Assembly: GCA_001780285.1 (NCBI GenBank)
Contig: MFGN01000018.1
Location: 1-34,280 of the forward strand
Direction: 5' to 3'
DNA from: Candidatus Falkowbacteria bacterium RIFOXYD12_FULL_34_57
GTDB lineage: Bacteria > Patescibacteriota > Patescibacteriia > Patescibacteriales > UBA12075
Length of the DNA stretch: 34,280 nucleotides
Part shown: in pieces, positions 7,340 to 16,353 of the stretch
How positions within the stretch are numbered: position 1 is the stretch's first letter
Layout: each line of letters starts with the position of its first letter
The notes under the pieces: model-generated
Seen by the model: only the letters and a program-made list of their open reading frames with translations
Databases searched by the model: none
What the model was told of the DNA's origin: nothing
Made by a program: the position numbers and the translations under genes

Positions 7340-9979
7340 TTATTTAACTTGCATTAAAACTTGATTTTTAATACCCAAATTAATAGTTACTATGTCTCCG
7401 TCTTTTACTTTTCCTTCAATAATACTCATAGCCAGTTCATCTAAAATAATACTTTGAATAATTCTTTTTAGCGGTCTTGCGCCGAAAGTCACATCATAAC
7501 CCTTTTCTGCTAGCATTTTTTTAACTTTCGCGGCCACATTAATAGAAATATTTTTATCTTTTAATCTTTGTTCCAGTTTTAATAGTTCCAGGTCAACAAT
7601 TTTAAATAGGGTTTTTTTGTCTAAGCTCTTGAATATTACAATTTCGTCAATACGATTTAGAAATTCTAGTTTGAAGTGTTCTTTGAGTATTTTATCTATT
7701 TTTTCTTTCATTTCACCTTCTTGAATTTCCGTAACCCGATTTTTGTCACTGCCGTCAAAACCGATGGAATACTGCTTGATTACTTCGTTGCCCAGATTGG
7801 AAGTCATGATAATGATTGTATTCTTAAAGTTAACTGTGCGCCCTTTGGAATCGGTAAGTCGTCCATCATCCAGTATTTGCAAGAGTATGTTAAAAACTTC
7901 CGGATGAGCTTTTTCTATTTCATCAAAAAGAATTACACTATAAGGTCTTCTGCGAATTTTATCTGCTAATTGCCCGCCATCATCGTGTCCGATATAACCC
8001 GGTGGAGAACCGATTATTTTTGATACGCTGTGTTTTTCCATAAACTCACTCATATCAAGTCTAACCAGAGCTGCGTCATCATTAAACATAAATTCAGCCA
8101 ATGTTTTAGCAAGTTCTGTTTTCCCCACACCCGTAGGACCCACAAACAAGAATGAACCGATTGGTCTTTGTTCTTCACTTATTCCTGCTCTTGATCTTCG
8201 AATAGCATTAGCTACAGACTTTATCGCATTATTTTGACCCTTTACTCGTTTATTTAATTCTAGTTCAGCTTTGGCTAATTTTTGAATTTCAGATTCCAGC
8301 ATTTTAGAAACCGGAATACCGGTCCATCTGGATATTACCCTGGCAATATCTTCTTCGTCTATTTCTTCTTTTAATATTCTTTGACCCTTTTTTTGTATTT
8401 TGGTTAATCCCTCTTCGTGTTTTATAACCTCTTTTTCTAGGTTTGGTATTTCTGAATATCTAATTTCCGCCACTCGGGTCAGATCATCGCCTTTGCGTTC
8501 GGCAATCTCTGCTTCCGCCTTTAATTTATCAATTTGTTTTTTGGTTTCGCTTATCCTGGAAATAATTTCTTTTTCATTTTTCCAATGGAGCTCTAACTGA
8601 TTAGCTTCTTCTTTTGTTTGTTCAAGTTTTTTGTTTAAAGTTGTAATTTTATAGGAAGTATTTTTATTTTTTTCTCTTTGAATGCCAACTTTTTCTATTT
8701 CCAACCTTTTGATTTCTCGTTTCAATTTATCTAAATCCTCCGGCATAGAATCTATTTCCATGCGCAGAGCAGAAGCAGCTTCATCAATTAAATCTACGGC
8801 TTTATCAGGTAAAAATCTATCTGTAATATAACGAGAAGAAAGTTTGGCTGCAGAAACAATAGCATCATCTGTAATTCGTACTCCGTGGTGTACTTCATAT
8901 TTTTCTTTGATGCCCCTGAGAATCGCAATAGTATCTTCTTGACTTGGTTCAGAAATATAGATTGGCTGGAACCTTCTTTCTAGAGCCGCATCTTTTTCAA
9001 TGTATTTTTGATACTCTTTAGTGGTTGTGGCGCCAACAGCTTTTAATTCTCCGCGAGCAAGCGCTGGTTTTAGCAGGTTAGAAGCATCCATGGATCCTTC
9101 TGAGGCTCCTGCGCCTACCAGGGTGTGCAATTCGTCTATGAAGAGAATGGTTTTTCCTCCTTGGGATTCCAATTCTTTTACCACTGCCTTTAATCTATCT
9201 TCAAATTCACCCCTAAATTTAGCTCCGGCTACAAGAGCACCAAGATCTAAACTGACCAACTCTTTATTTTTTAATGTTTCCGGCACATCTCCCGATATTA
9301 TTCTTTGAGCCAAACCTTCAATGATAGCGGTTTTTCCAGTACCAGCTTCTCCAATTAGAACAGGATTGTTCTTTGTTCTTCTGGATAAAACTTGCATAAT
9401 CCTTCTAATTTCCCCATCTCTACCAATTACGGGATCAAGTTTTTTCTTGCGAGCTTTTTCGGTAAGGTTAACAGAATACTTTTCTAATACCTTGTATTTT
9501 GTTTCCGGGTCAGGACTGTCTATTCTCTGATTTCCCCTGAGTTCCGAAAGAATTTTTAACACAACATCATATTCTATTTTTAAAGACAATAAAATACTTT
9601 GAGCTTCAGACTTGATGCCCACCAAAGCAAGCAATAAATGTTCTGTGGAAATATATTCATCACTCATTTTGTCCGCTTCTTTTTTTGCCCTCTCCATAAT
9701 CATTGCTACTTCAGCAGTTCCCTGAACAGCGCCTTGTGGGGCCATTTCTTCTCCTTTTGGTGCATGTGGCATCTTTTTTATTTTATTAAATACTTGATTT
9801 AAAACCAAATCAGGCACTATATTCATTTTCTCTAAAATGGGCTTGATTAGGCTTTCGTTTTGCTCCAAGAGGGCTGCTAGAATATGTAAAGCCTCTATAT
9901 GCTGCTGGCCATAGTCTTGGGCAATGATCTGAGCATTGATAATTGTTTCTTGAGATTTGTTTGTAAATTTATTAAACAT
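7340..9979 (-). CDS. clpB: ClpB disaggregase (Hsp104-type AAA+ ATPase)
   Basis: Hexameric cytoplasmic chaperone that, with DnaK, extracts proteins from aggregates. At 879 residues the full architecture is present. Double Clp-N repeats lie in the first 150 residues, and nucleotide-binding domain 1 has GEAGTGKT and ILFIDELH. A long middle coiled coil (about 410-530, Glu/Lys-rich) separates ClpB from ClpA/ClpX. Domain 2 has [29 protein letters not shown] and the sensor GARPLKR near the C-terminus. No ClpP-docking IGL/F loop stands out, consistent with a disaggregase. A CIRCE operator and a TTGACA promoter lie upstream, so HrcA heat-shock control is likely. The start ATG 9979 lacks a Shine-Dalgarno. 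Confidence 0.97.
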   Translation of the reverse strand: MFNKFTNKSQETIINAQIIAQDYGQQHIEALHILAALLEQNESLIKPILEKMNIVPDLVLNQVFNKIKKMPHAPKGEEMAPQGAVQGTAEVAMIMERAKKEADKMSDEYISTEHLLLALVGIKSEAQSILLSLKIEYDVVLKILSELRGNQRIDSPDPETKYKVLEKYSVNLTEKARKKKLDPVIGRDGEIRRIMQVLSRRTKNNPVLIGEAGTGKTAIIEGLAQRIISGDVPETLKNKELVSLDLGALVAGAKFRGEFEDRLKAVVKELESQGGKTILFIDELHTLVGAGASEGSMDASNLLKPALARGELKAVGATTTKEYQKYIEKDAALERRFQPIYISEPSQEDTIAILRGIKEKYEVHHGVRITDDAIVSAAKLSSRYITDRFLPDKAVDLIDEAASALRMEIDSMPEDLDKLKREIKRLEIEKVGIQREKNKNTSYKITTLNKKLEQTKEEANQLELHWKNEKEIISRISETKKQIDKLKAEAEIAERKGDDLTRVAEIRYSEIPNLEKEVIKHEEGLTKIQKKGQRILKEEIDEEDIARVISRWTGIPVSKMLESEIQKLAKAELELNKRVKGQNNAIKSVANAIRRSRAGISEEQRPIGSFLFVGPTGVGKTELAKTLAEFMFNDDAALVRLDMSEFMEKHSVSKIIGSPPGYIGHDDGGQLADKIRRRPYSVILFDEIEKAHPEVFNILLQILDDGRLTDSKGRTVNFKNTIIIMTSNLGNEVIKQYSIGFDGSDKNRVTEIQEGEMKEKIDKILKEHFKLEFLNRIDEIVIFKSLDKKTLFKIVDLELLKLEQRLKDKNISINVAAKVKKMLAEKGYDVTFGARPLKRIIQSIILDELAMSIIEGKVKDGDIVTINLGIKNQVLMQVK

Positions 9980-10044
9980 ATAAAATTATTAAATTTACAA
10001 GTTATGTTTGTGTTGTAAATTTAATTTTTAATAAAAAATTATTA

Positions 10045-10071
10045 TTAGCACTCCTGAAAAGAGAGTGCTAA
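10045..10071. promoter_or_regulatory. CIRCE operator (HrcA binding site)
   Basis: TTAGCACTC, nine bases, GAGTGCTAA is an exact match to the CIRCE consensus (9-N9-9). It lies 66 nt before clpB, just downstream of that gene's promoter, so HrcA should block clpB transcription until heat shock. Confidence 0.95.
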
Positions 10072-10075
10072 TTAA

Positions 10076-10104
10076 AGATTAATATATTATAAAGAATATG
10101 TCAA
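10076..10104 (-). promoter_or_regulatory. clpB promoter
   Basis: On the minus strand TTGACA (10104-10099), a 17-nt spacer and TAATCT (10081-10076). The predicted start site falls at the CIRCE element, the usual arrangement for HrcA repression. Confidence 0.75.
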
Positions 10105-10121
10105 CACCCTAATTAAAAATT

Positions 10122-10146
10122 AACCCCCTTTATGGAGAAGGGGGTT
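10122..10146 (-). terminator. Terminator after amrS
   Basis: AACCCCCTT, 7-nt loop, AAGGGGGTT, a perfect 9-bp stem followed on the minus strand by AATTTTTAATT. It lies 25 nt after the amrS stop. Confidence 0.75.
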
Positions 10147-10171
10147 TAAAGTAACTCTTTTTTAATGAATT

Positions 10172-11185
10172 TTAATCAATAATATCAAGATTTTTTCCGC
10201 AATGCGCGCATTCTCCGTTATCATCAAATCGTTCTACTTCATAATCAATTCTTTGTATAGCAAGTTCTCCGCACTTGGGACAATAAGTGTTTTCTTTGTC
10301 ATCCCCGGGAAGATTTCCCACATATACATACTTTAGTCCCGCTGTTTTTCCGATTTCATAGGTATTGTAAATCATCTCGGTGCTTGTCGAGTGGGAATCT
10401 TGCAGTTTCCAAGAAATAGAGGAGGAAAATTTAGTAATATGCCAAGGCGTGTCCGCGCCCAGTTCATCTACGATAAAATTTGCCAAATCAATTAACATAT
10501 CTTCGTTATAAGTAAGTGATGGAATAATTAGGGTAGTAATTTCTAAATGAGTTTGTTCTTTTAACCTCTTTAAGTTATCAAGTATTGGTTGTAGTTTAGC
10601 CGAACAGCTTTCACGATAGAATTTTTCATCAAAAGATTTAAGGTCTACATTAATTGCATCCAGGTAGGGAAGTATTGCATCTAAACAAATATCGCTCATA
10701 TAACCGTTGGATACCCATACATTTTTTAATTTATTCGCATGAGCTAGTTTCATGATGTCGAGCGCATAGTCTGCGAACATGGTGGGTTCGTTGTATGTAT
10801 AAGCAATTGAGGTGCAATCTGAGTTCAGGCAATCTTCTACAATTTTTTCGGGGCTCAGAAATGGCAAATCATTATTTTGTTCTTCAATTTTTTTAGCTTG
10901 GCTGATATTCCAATTTTGACAATTGACGCATGTAAAATTACACCCCAATGTGCCGATTGAATAAGTATTTGTTCCCGGCAGGAAATGAAATAAAGGTTTT
11001 TTTTCAATTGGGTCAATATTTGCATCAAAGGGATGTCCATAAACCATGGATTTTAATATTCCGTTTTCATTTTTGCGAGATCGACAGATGCCTATTTTTT
11101 CCGGAGCGATATCACAAAAATGATTGCAGAGCAAACATTTAACTTTGTTTGCTGGTAATTTTTTAAAAAATTGAGATTCTTGCAT
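10172..11185 (-). CDS. amrS: AmmeMemoRadiSam system radical SAM enzyme
   Basis: 337-residue radical SAM protein. The SAM-cluster motif is C82-x3-C86-x2-C89 (GCNFTCVNCQNW), with the highly characteristic preceding block YGHPFDANIDPIEKKPLFHF (50-68). Four N-terminal cysteines (Cys17, 20, 24 and 34; CLLCNHFC..GIC) and a C-terminal CPKCG...CAHCG zinc-ribbon-like pair may bind further metal. These features match the AmrS/PflA-like family that co-occurs with MEMO and AMMECR1 proteins. A MEMO-like gene lies downstream beyond clpB; AMMECR1 is not in the window. The substrate is not evident from sequence. Start ATG 11185 is divergent from the wecG-type gene. Confidence 0.93.
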   Translation of the reverse strand: MQESQFFKKLPANKVKCLLCNHFCDIAPEKIGICRSRKNENGILKSMVYGHPFDANIDPIEKKPLFHFLPGTNTYSIGTLGCNFTCVNCQNWNISQAKKIEEQNNDLPFLSPEKIVEDCLNSDCTSIAYTYNEPTMFADYALDIMKLAHANKLKNVWVSNGYMSDICLDAILPYLDAINVDLKSFDEKFYRESCSAKLQPILDNLKRLKEQTHLEITTLIIPSLTYNEDMLIDLANFIVDELGADTPWHITKFSSSISWKLQDSHSTSTEMIYNTYEIGKTAGLKYVYVGNLPGDDKENTYCPKCGELAIQRIDYEVERFDDNGECAHCGKNLDIID

Positions 11186-11187
11186 AT

Positions 11188-11255
11188 TTTTTAGCTTATA
11201 GCTGTTAGCCTATAGATTCTAGAAGATTGATACCCTAAAAGCCATAAGCTAAAAA
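11188..11255. repeat. Inverted repeat in the amrS/wecG divergent spacer
   Basis: Perfect 12-bp arms TTTTTAGCTTAT (11188-11199) and ATAAGCTAAAAA (11244-11255); further TAGC/GCTA words between and around them allow additional pairing. Confidence 0.7.
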
Positions 11256-11285
11256 CTAACACCTAATTAAATTATAACAAAAAGT

Positions 11286-11314
11286 TTGTAAAAAAAAAAT
11301 ATATTAAGTATAAT
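11286..11314 (+). promoter_or_regulatory. Promoter of the WecG/TagA gene
   Basis: TTGTAA (11286-11291), 17-nt spacer, TATAAT (11309-11314). Only 9 nt separate the -10 from the ATG at 11324, so the transcript should start 2-4 nt before the start codon, i.e. practically leaderless. Confidence 0.75.
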
Positions 11315-11323
11315 TTTATTAAT

Positions 11324-12076
11324 ATGAATATAGTAAATATTTTAGGGATAAATATCTCCATTGTCAACAAAGAGGATGTTTTTGGAAAAGTTAATGAATT
11401 TTTAGACAGCAATAAACAGCATTATATAGTTACCCCTAATCCGGAAATTATTTTAACCAGCCTAAAGGATGAAGAATATTTTTATGTTTTAAATAAGGCT
11501 GATCTGGCTATACCCGACGGCATAGGGCTCAAATTTGCCGCTTGGAATTTTTTGGTAAATATAACTAGGACAACCGGGGCCGATCTCACGGGATGGATAA
11601 TTAAGCTGGCCGAAGAAAGAAAATTAAAAGTGGGTATAGTGAATTTTCAAGGCGGGTTGTCAAATGGGGATAATATAAAAAATATATTACGAAAAAAATA
11701 TCCAAATTTACAACTTGAGATTGATGATATTGATAGGGATAAAAGGGCGGAGGATTGTAAAAATATCATAAAGCTTAAACCTCAAATTCTATTCGTAACC
11801 CTCGGCGCCCCCTATCAGGAAAAATTTATCTTTCATAATTTGTCAAAATTTTATTCAGTTAGATTAGCGATTGGTATAGGCGGATCTTTTGATTTTTTAA
11901 CCGGTAGAATAAAAAGGGCGCCACAAATAATGAGATTTTTTGGCGTGGAATGGCTTTGGAGGATTTTTCAAGAACCAAGAGGAAAGAAAATATGGCGTTT
12001 AAAAAGGATTTTTAATGCTGTAATAATTTTTCCGATAAAATTTATTATTTGGAGATATTTTAAGAAATTTTTATGA
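11324..12076 (+). CDS. WecG/TagA/CpsF family glycosyltransferase
   Basis: 250 residues of the GT26 family, which transfers N-acetylmannosamine-type sugars to lipid-linked intermediates at the inner face of the membrane. Diagnostic stretches are TPNPEIILTSLKDEEY (38-53), LAIPDGIGLKFAAW (about 62-75, the active-site Asp region), LFVTLGAPYQEKFI (about 156-169) and IGIGGSFDFLTGRIKRAP (about 183-200), followed by the GVEWLWRIFQEP block. The C-terminus is basic and amphipathic, as usual for membrane association. The stop overlaps the start of the next small gene (ATGA). The acceptor and sugar are not determinable here. Confidence 0.92.
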   Translation: MNIVNILGINISIVNKEDVFGKVNEFLDSNKQHYIVTPNPEIILTSLKDEEYFYVLNKADLAIPDGIGLKFAAWNFLVNITRTTGADLTGWIIKLAEERKLKVGIVNFQGGLSNGDNIKNILRKKYPNLQLEIDDIDRDKRAEDCKNIIKLKPQILFVTLGAPYQEKFIFHNLSKFYSVRLAIGIGGSFDFLTGRIKRAPQIMRFFGVEWLWRIFQEPRGKKIWRLKRIFNAVIIFPIKFIIWRYFKKFL

Positions 12077-12258
12077 AAAAACCAACATTATTAAAAAGTT
12101 TTGTTTATTTGATAAATGACATCAGTAATATTTTACTAGAAAAAGAAAGGCAAAAAGATGATGAGGCTGTTGAGAAAATACACAAAATATTAATTTTTGT
12201 TGTTTTTTTATTGTTGATTTCTATTGGATTGAATATTTACTTATTATATATAAAATAA
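12073..12258 (+). CDS. Small single-pass membrane protein, 61 residues
   Basis: Not recognised. It begins at an ATGA overlap with the preceding glycosyltransferase, which implies translational coupling. A charged N-terminal region (about 1-38, with ILLEKERQKDDEAVEKIHK) is followed by one hydrophobic helix (about 39-60, ILIFVVFLLLISIGLNIYLLY), so the N-terminus probably faces the cytoplasm. It may tether or assist the glycosyltransferase, but this is inferred from coupling alone. Confidence 0.65.
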   Translation: MKKPTLLKSFVYLINDISNILLEKERQKDDEAVEKIHKILIFVVFLLLISIGLNIYLLYIK

Positions 12259-12319
12259 TTTATCTAATTTAGCAATTTGCGGCATTTATATGGTGTTCGC
12301 GGATTAGCGACATATCAAT

Positions 12320-13789
12320 ATGGAAAATAAAATTAGGTTAAGATTTGCGCCTTCCCCGACAGGATTTTTGCATATCGGCAGCCTGAGAACGGTTCTTTTT
12401 AGTTATATAATAGCTAAAAAGCTAAAAGGAAAATTAATACTGCGTATTGAAGATACTGATCAAAAAAGAGAAGTGCGGGGCGCCACAGAGTCCCTTGTTA
12501 AAATATTGGATTGGGTGGGGCTTGAGTTTGATGAAGGACCGCATATTGGTGGAAATTTTGGACCATATATCCAAACCGAGCGCTTGGATATATACAACAA
12601 GAATATTGAGAAATTATTAAAGGAGAAAAGGGTATATAGATGTTTTTGTAGTTTTGAGAGATTACAAGATATGCGCGAAAAACAACAGGCCGAAAAGTTG
12701 CCACCAAGATATGATCGGACTTGCCGTGATTTAAGCGACGAGGAAATTAATAAAAAAATAAAAAACGATGAAAAATTTGTAATAAGACAGGCCATGCCAT
12801 TAAGCGGAGAAACTGTGGCACTGGATGAGATTCGTGGAAAGATAAAATTTAAAAATGCGGAATTGGATGATCATGTATTAATTAAGTCAAATGGTATTCC
12901 GACTTATCAGTTTGCCAGCGTGGTAGATGATCACATAATGGAGATTAGCCATGTTACCAGGGCGGAAGAGTGGATACCCTCTTTTCCTAAAAATATATTG
13001 CTTTATCAGGCATTTGGATGGAAAGCTCCAAAATTTATCCACTATCCGTTTATTGCCAACAAGGAGGGCGGTAAACTTAGCAAGAGACAAGGCGATGTGG
13101 CAGTAGAAGATTTCCGCGATAAGGGGTATTTGCCCGAGGCTTTGATTAATTTTTGCGGACTTTTGGGATGGCACCCTAAAGATGATAATGAAATTTTAAG
13201 TCTAGATGAGATTATTGCTAAATTTGAACTTGGAGATATGGGTGCTAAGCCGGCAATATTTGATATTGAAAAACTTGGCTACTTTAACGGTTATTATATT
13301 CGCCATAAACCAATTGATGATTTAGTAAAACTTTGCAGACCATATTTAGAAGAAAATATTGAATTAACAAAGAATCAAAAAAAGAAAGAAGATGAGTTTA
13401 TTAAAAAGGTTGTGGCTATTGAACAGGAAAGACTGAAAAAAATATCGGATATCACGGAAGCTACTAAGTTTTTCTTTGTTGATGATTTGAATTACGAAAA
13501 AGATATTTTGGCTTGGAGAAAAATGAGCGCAAAAGAAGCGCAAGTTAACCTAAGTATCGTTTATAAACTATTGGAGAAGATTCCGGAAGAAAACTGGACT
13601 AACGACTCTATAGAGGATGGTTTAATGACTTATTTGCAGGCCAAAGAGTTGCGAGTCGGCGAGTATTTATGGCCGATGCGAGTAGCCCTCTGTGGACAGA
13701 AAGCAAGCCCGGGTCCATTTGATATTGCGGAGATATTGGGAAAAAGTGAGACTATGAAGAGAATTGAAAAATCAATAAATCTAAATTAA
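12320..13789 (+). CDS. gltX: Glutamyl-tRNA synthetase
   Basis: Class I synthetase charging tRNA-Glu (and possibly tRNA-Gln in organisms lacking GlnRS). 489 residues. Class I signatures are PSPTGFLHIGSLRTVLF (11-27, HIGH equivalent HIGS) and GGKLSKRQGD (KMSKS equivalent KLSKR, about 250). RIEDTDQKREV and a CFCSFERLQ...YDRTCRDLS segment match the Glu-binding and zinc-like insert of bacterial GluRS. The C-terminal anticodon-binding domain (from about 330) is helical and complete. No Shine-Dalgarno. A small hairpin (ATATG..TTCGC / GCGA-CATAT, about 12288-12316) ends just before the start. Confidence 0.97.
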   Translation: MENKIRLRFAPSPTGFLHIGSLRTVLFSYIIAKKLKGKLILRIEDTDQKREVRGATESLVKILDWVGLEFDEGPHIGGNFGPYIQTERLDIYNKNIEKLLKEKRVYRCFCSFERLQDMREKQQAEKLPPRYDRTCRDLSDEEINKKIKNDEKFVIRQAMPLSGETVALDEIRGKIKFKNAELDDHVLIKSNGIPTYQFASVVDDHIMEISHVTRAEEWIPSFPKNILLYQAFGWKAPKFIHYPFIANKEGGKLSKRQGDVAVEDFRDKGYLPEALINFCGLLGWHPKDDNEILSLDEIIAKFELGDMGAKPAIFDIEKLGYFNGYYIRHKPIDDLVKLCRPYLEENIELTKNQKKKEDEFIKKVVAIEQERLKKISDITEATKFFFVDDLNYEKDILAWRKMSAKEAQVNLSIVYKLLEKIPEENWTNDSIEDGLMTYLQAKELRVGEYLWPMRVALCGQKASPGPFDIAEILGKSETMKRIEKSINLN

Positions 13790-13878
13790 AAGCGAAAAAC
13801 CAGAATGAAAAATCAATAGTTGAAATTTAAAAAGTTTTAATTTTTAAGTTGTTATTTTTAGTTTTTAGTTTAAAATTA

Positions 13879-13887
13879 TGCTATAAT
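13879..13887 (+). promoter_or_regulatory. Extended -10 promoter giving a leaderless M23-peptidase mRNA
   Basis: TGC-TATAAT: an extended -10 with TG at 13879-13880 and TATAAT at 13882-13887. The ATG at 13894 is 7 nt after the -10, exactly where transcription should begin. Confidence 0.7.
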
Positions 13888-13893
13888 ATAGAT

Positions 13894-15132
13894 ATGAATA
13901 AGAGATTTCAGCAATTATCTTTAATATTGGTGTGCATTTTTATATTTAATGCACCTTTCTTTGCGTTGGGACAAAGTGAAGATTATCTTTCTACCCGCAC
14001 TAATCAGGAAATAAAAGAAATTAATAATGATATTTTATCTAAAAAGGGGCAGATTCAAAAAATCCAGGAACAACAGGAAAAATATTCGGCGCTTATTAAT
14101 CAAAAGCAGTCAGAAAAAGCTACTTTAAATAATCAGGTAGCAATACTTGATAATAGATTAGCTAAGGCCGAATTAGATATTGAGATAGTACGAACGGAGA
14201 TAGACCGCACACAGCTTGAAATTCAAAAAACAGATTTGGAAATTGAGGATAAAAACAAAACTATTGATACTGAAAAAAAGCACATTTCCAATGTTCTAAA
14301 ATTAATAAATAAGAATGATAATGTTTCCACCTTAGAGATCATGCTTTTAAATGATTCTTTTGCCAATTTTTTAAGCCAAGCAAAATATTTAGAAGATGTT
14401 AGTGAGGATGTAAAAACAAGCTTGGATAAATTGAATGATCTTAAAAAAGAGTTACTTGATGAAAAAAATAGTTTAAAAAAACAAAATACTGATTTAGATG
14501 AACTTAAAATAGAACTGGAAGAAAAACAAAAAGAATTAAGTGAGGAAAAAGAAAGCAAGGGGCACATTTTGGAACAAGTAAAAGAATCTGAAAAGACATA
14601 TCAAATCCTGCTTGCGCAGGCAAAAAAAGAACAACAGGAAGCATCAGCGGAGATTGCCAGTATGGAAAAATTAGTAAGGGCAAAACTTGCAAATTTGGAA
14701 GGAAAAAAGTTAGAATTTAATGATAACGGCATGATTTGGCCCGTTCCAAGGAATACTATTACTTCATATTTCCATGATCCTGATTATCCATTTAGAAATA
14801 TTTTTGAACATCCGGCTATTGATATTAGGGCGGGACAAGGAACGGTGCTCAAGGCCGCCGCATCCGGTTATGTGGCGCGCGTTAAAGAAGGAGTTGGCGG
14901 CAGTTATGGCTATATCATGCTTATTCACGGCGATGGTCTTTCTACTGTTTATGGACATGTATCCAAAATTTACGTAGAAGAGGATGAATATATAGTTCAG
15001 GGTCAAACCATAGGTCTTACCGGAGGTCTGCCTGGTACTCCGGGTTCCGGCGCCCTGACGACCGGTCCGCACCTTCATTTTGAGGTTCGTTTAAATGGGA
15101 TACCGGTAAATCCGCTTAATTATTTAAATTAA
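13894..15132 (+). CDS. Murein hydrolase activator/M23 peptidase with coiled coil (EnvC-like)
   Basis: 412 residues from the ATG at 13894 (upstream in-frame TTG starts would only add non-signal residues and overlap the promoter). N-terminal signal peptide (KRFQQLSLILVCIFIFNAPFFALG), then a long coiled coil of about 230 residues rich in Glu/Lys/Gln heptads, then an M23/LytM domain. The M23 metal motifs HPAIDIRAGQGT (H-x3-D), GYVARV, and HLHFEVRLNG (H-x-H) are all present, and GPHLHFEV suggests an active zinc site rather than a degenerate activator. Typical role: peptidoglycan remodelling at the envelope or division site. Monocistronic, with a terminator 18 nt after the stop. Confidence 0.9.
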   Translation: MNKRFQQLSLILVCIFIFNAPFFALGQSEDYLSTRTNQEIKEINNDILSKKGQIQKIQEQQEKYSALINQKQSEKATLNNQVAILDNRLAKAELDIEIVRTEIDRTQLEIQKTDLEIEDKNKTIDTEKKHISNVLKLINKNDNVSTLEIMLLNDSFANFLSQAKYLEDVSEDVKTSLDKLNDLKKELLDEKNSLKKQNTDLDELKIELEEKQKELSEEKESKGHILEQVKESEKTYQILLAQAKKEQQEASAEIASMEKLVRAKLANLEGKKLEFNDNGMIWPVPRNTITSYFHDPDYPFRNIFEHPAIDIRAGQGTVLKAAASGYVARVKEGVGGSYGYIMLIHGDGLSTVYGHVSKIYVEEDEYIVQGQTIGLTGGLPGTPGSGALTTGPHLHFEVRLNGIPVNPLNYLN

Positions 15133-15149
15133 AGAAAAATTTATTAAAT

Positions 15150-15178
15150 AAAAAAGTGAGCTCTGAGCTCATTTTTTT
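15150..15178. terminator. Terminator after the M23 peptidase gene
   Basis: TGAGCT-CTG-AGCTCA stem with A5 upstream and T7 downstream; works for the plus-strand gene and possibly for the convergent recombinase gene. Confidence 0.8.
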
Positions 15179-15300
15179 ATCGTATTCAGAATCCACCATG
15201 CAAAAAATATTCAAAACGAGATAGATTCTAAATCAAGTTTATGGTGACACAATAAAAATAACCTTATAAACTTTACTGACTCTTAACTTTTTATTACACT

Positions 15301-16263
15301 TCATTCTTTTAAGCGATTTTTTCCATGAAGGTTTTTGTGGATATCTTTAAGTTGTTTATTAGTAACATGGGTATAGATTTGGGTGGTGGCAATATTTCTG
15401 TGGCCCAGGAATTCTTGTACCAACCTAAGATCTACACCGTTGGCAAGTAAATCCGTAGCAAATGAATGGCGGATAGTATGGGGCGTGGCCATAATCGGCA
15501 GGCCGGCTATTTTTACATATTTTTTTACAATCATTTCAATGCTTTTAGGGGTCAATCTTCTAGATTCGTTGGTTTTTTCTATTCCCGGCTTATAATTTAT
15601 AAATAAAGCGTCGTCCATATCTGTTCTTTTATCTAAATAAGTTTTAAGCCATTTAATGGTTCTATTGGAAAAATATATAGAACGCACTTTGCTTCCTTTG
15701 CCGACTACTGCCACCTCTAATTCGTCGCTTGATTCTTTGATTTTAATCTGTTCACGATTCAGATTTACAAGTTCGGCCACACGCAATCCGGTAGAGAATA
15801 GTGTTTCCAGTATAGCTCTGTCGCGCAAGCCTATTTTAGTGCTCACATTGGGGGCTAGAAGCAATTTCTCCACTTGTTCCAATTTTAAAAATTTAACCTC
15901 CTTGTCACTTTTATCTTTAGCCAGTTTGACACCAGAAGGGGAAAGGGAATTAATCTTTTTTTCTACAAAAAATTCCAACAAACTGCGAAGAGCGATGAGA
16001 TAATAATTTTGCGTGGATTTTTTGAGTGATTTTTTGGTGCGCGAATCCGTATGGCGGGACAAAAAAACACGATATTTCCAAATTATGTCGTCATTTAATT
16101 TCTCCGGTTTTAAATCGGTATAATTATTTTCCTGCAGCCAATTGAAAAATTTTTGCAGGAAGCGAGTATAGTTTTCCTGAGTTTTACCAGAAAGCCCTCT
16201 TTCTATTTCCAAATAGTCCAAGAAATCAGGTAAATATTCAATTATAGATTTATTGTTTGTCAT
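15301..16263 (-). CDS. Tyrosine recombinase, XerC/XerD type
   Basis: 320 residues from the ATG at 16263, a typical Xer length; a longer frame exists upstream but its first 40 residues lie before the promoter and look unlike the family. N-terminal SAM-like core-binding domain (YLDYLEIERGLSGKTQENY..FLQKFFNWL), then the catalytic domain with Arg in FSTGLRVAELVNL, Lys in VVGKGSKVR, HTIRHSFATDLL (His-x-x-Arg), LGH and nucleophile Tyr in TTQIYTHV. Probably resolves chromosome dimers at dif. No dif-like 28-mer was recognised nearby. Genes outside mobile elements flank it, so a housekeeping role is more likely than an integron or phage role. XerC and XerD cannot be told apart by eye. Confidence 0.93.
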   Translation of the reverse strand: MTNNKSIIEYLPDFLDYLEIERGLSGKTQENYTRFLQKFFNWLQENNYTDLKPEKLNDDIIWKYRVFLSRHTDSRTKKSLKKSTQNYYLIALRSLLEFFVEKKINSLSPSGVKLAKDKSDKEVKFLKLEQVEKLLLAPNVSTKIGLRDRAILETLFSTGLRVAELVNLNREQIKIKESSDELEVAVVGKGSKVRSIYFSNRTIKWLKTYLDKRTDMDDALFINYKPGIEKTNESRRLTPKSIEMIVKKYVKIAGLPIMATPHTIRHSFATDLLANGVDLRLVQEFLGHRNIATTQIYTHVTNKQLKDIHKNLHGKNRLKE

Positions 16264-16270
16264 ATAGTAA

Positions 16271-16279
16271 ATTATAGCA
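16271..16279 (-). promoter_or_regulatory. Extended -10 promoter giving a leaderless recombinase mRNA
   Basis: On the minus strand TGC-TATAAT (16279-16271) followed by 7 nt and then ATG at 16263. This is the same TGC-TATAAT-N6/7-ATG layout as the M23 gene and it fixes the start codon choice. Confidence 0.7.
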
Positions 16280-16353
16280 TAATTTTGATTAAGAAGGCGA
16301 TTTTTGACTTTTAACATTTTTTTCAGTAGAGTAATTATATAGATAAACTCTAA

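Noticed and set aside
9021-9308. Plus-strand ORFs within clpB and other long genes
   Set aside because: They are antisense shadows of strongly recognised proteins, with low-complexity products and no start signals.
12259-12319. T-box or riboswitch leader upstream of gltX
   Set aside because: The spacer is only 61 nt, has no T-box sequence or terminator, and shows just one small interrupted hairpin.
15133-15300. dif site for the Xer recombinase
   Set aside because: No 28-bp sequence with the expected two 11-bp arms around a 6-bp centre was found; only the terminator and weak ACCAT/ATGGT arms are visible.
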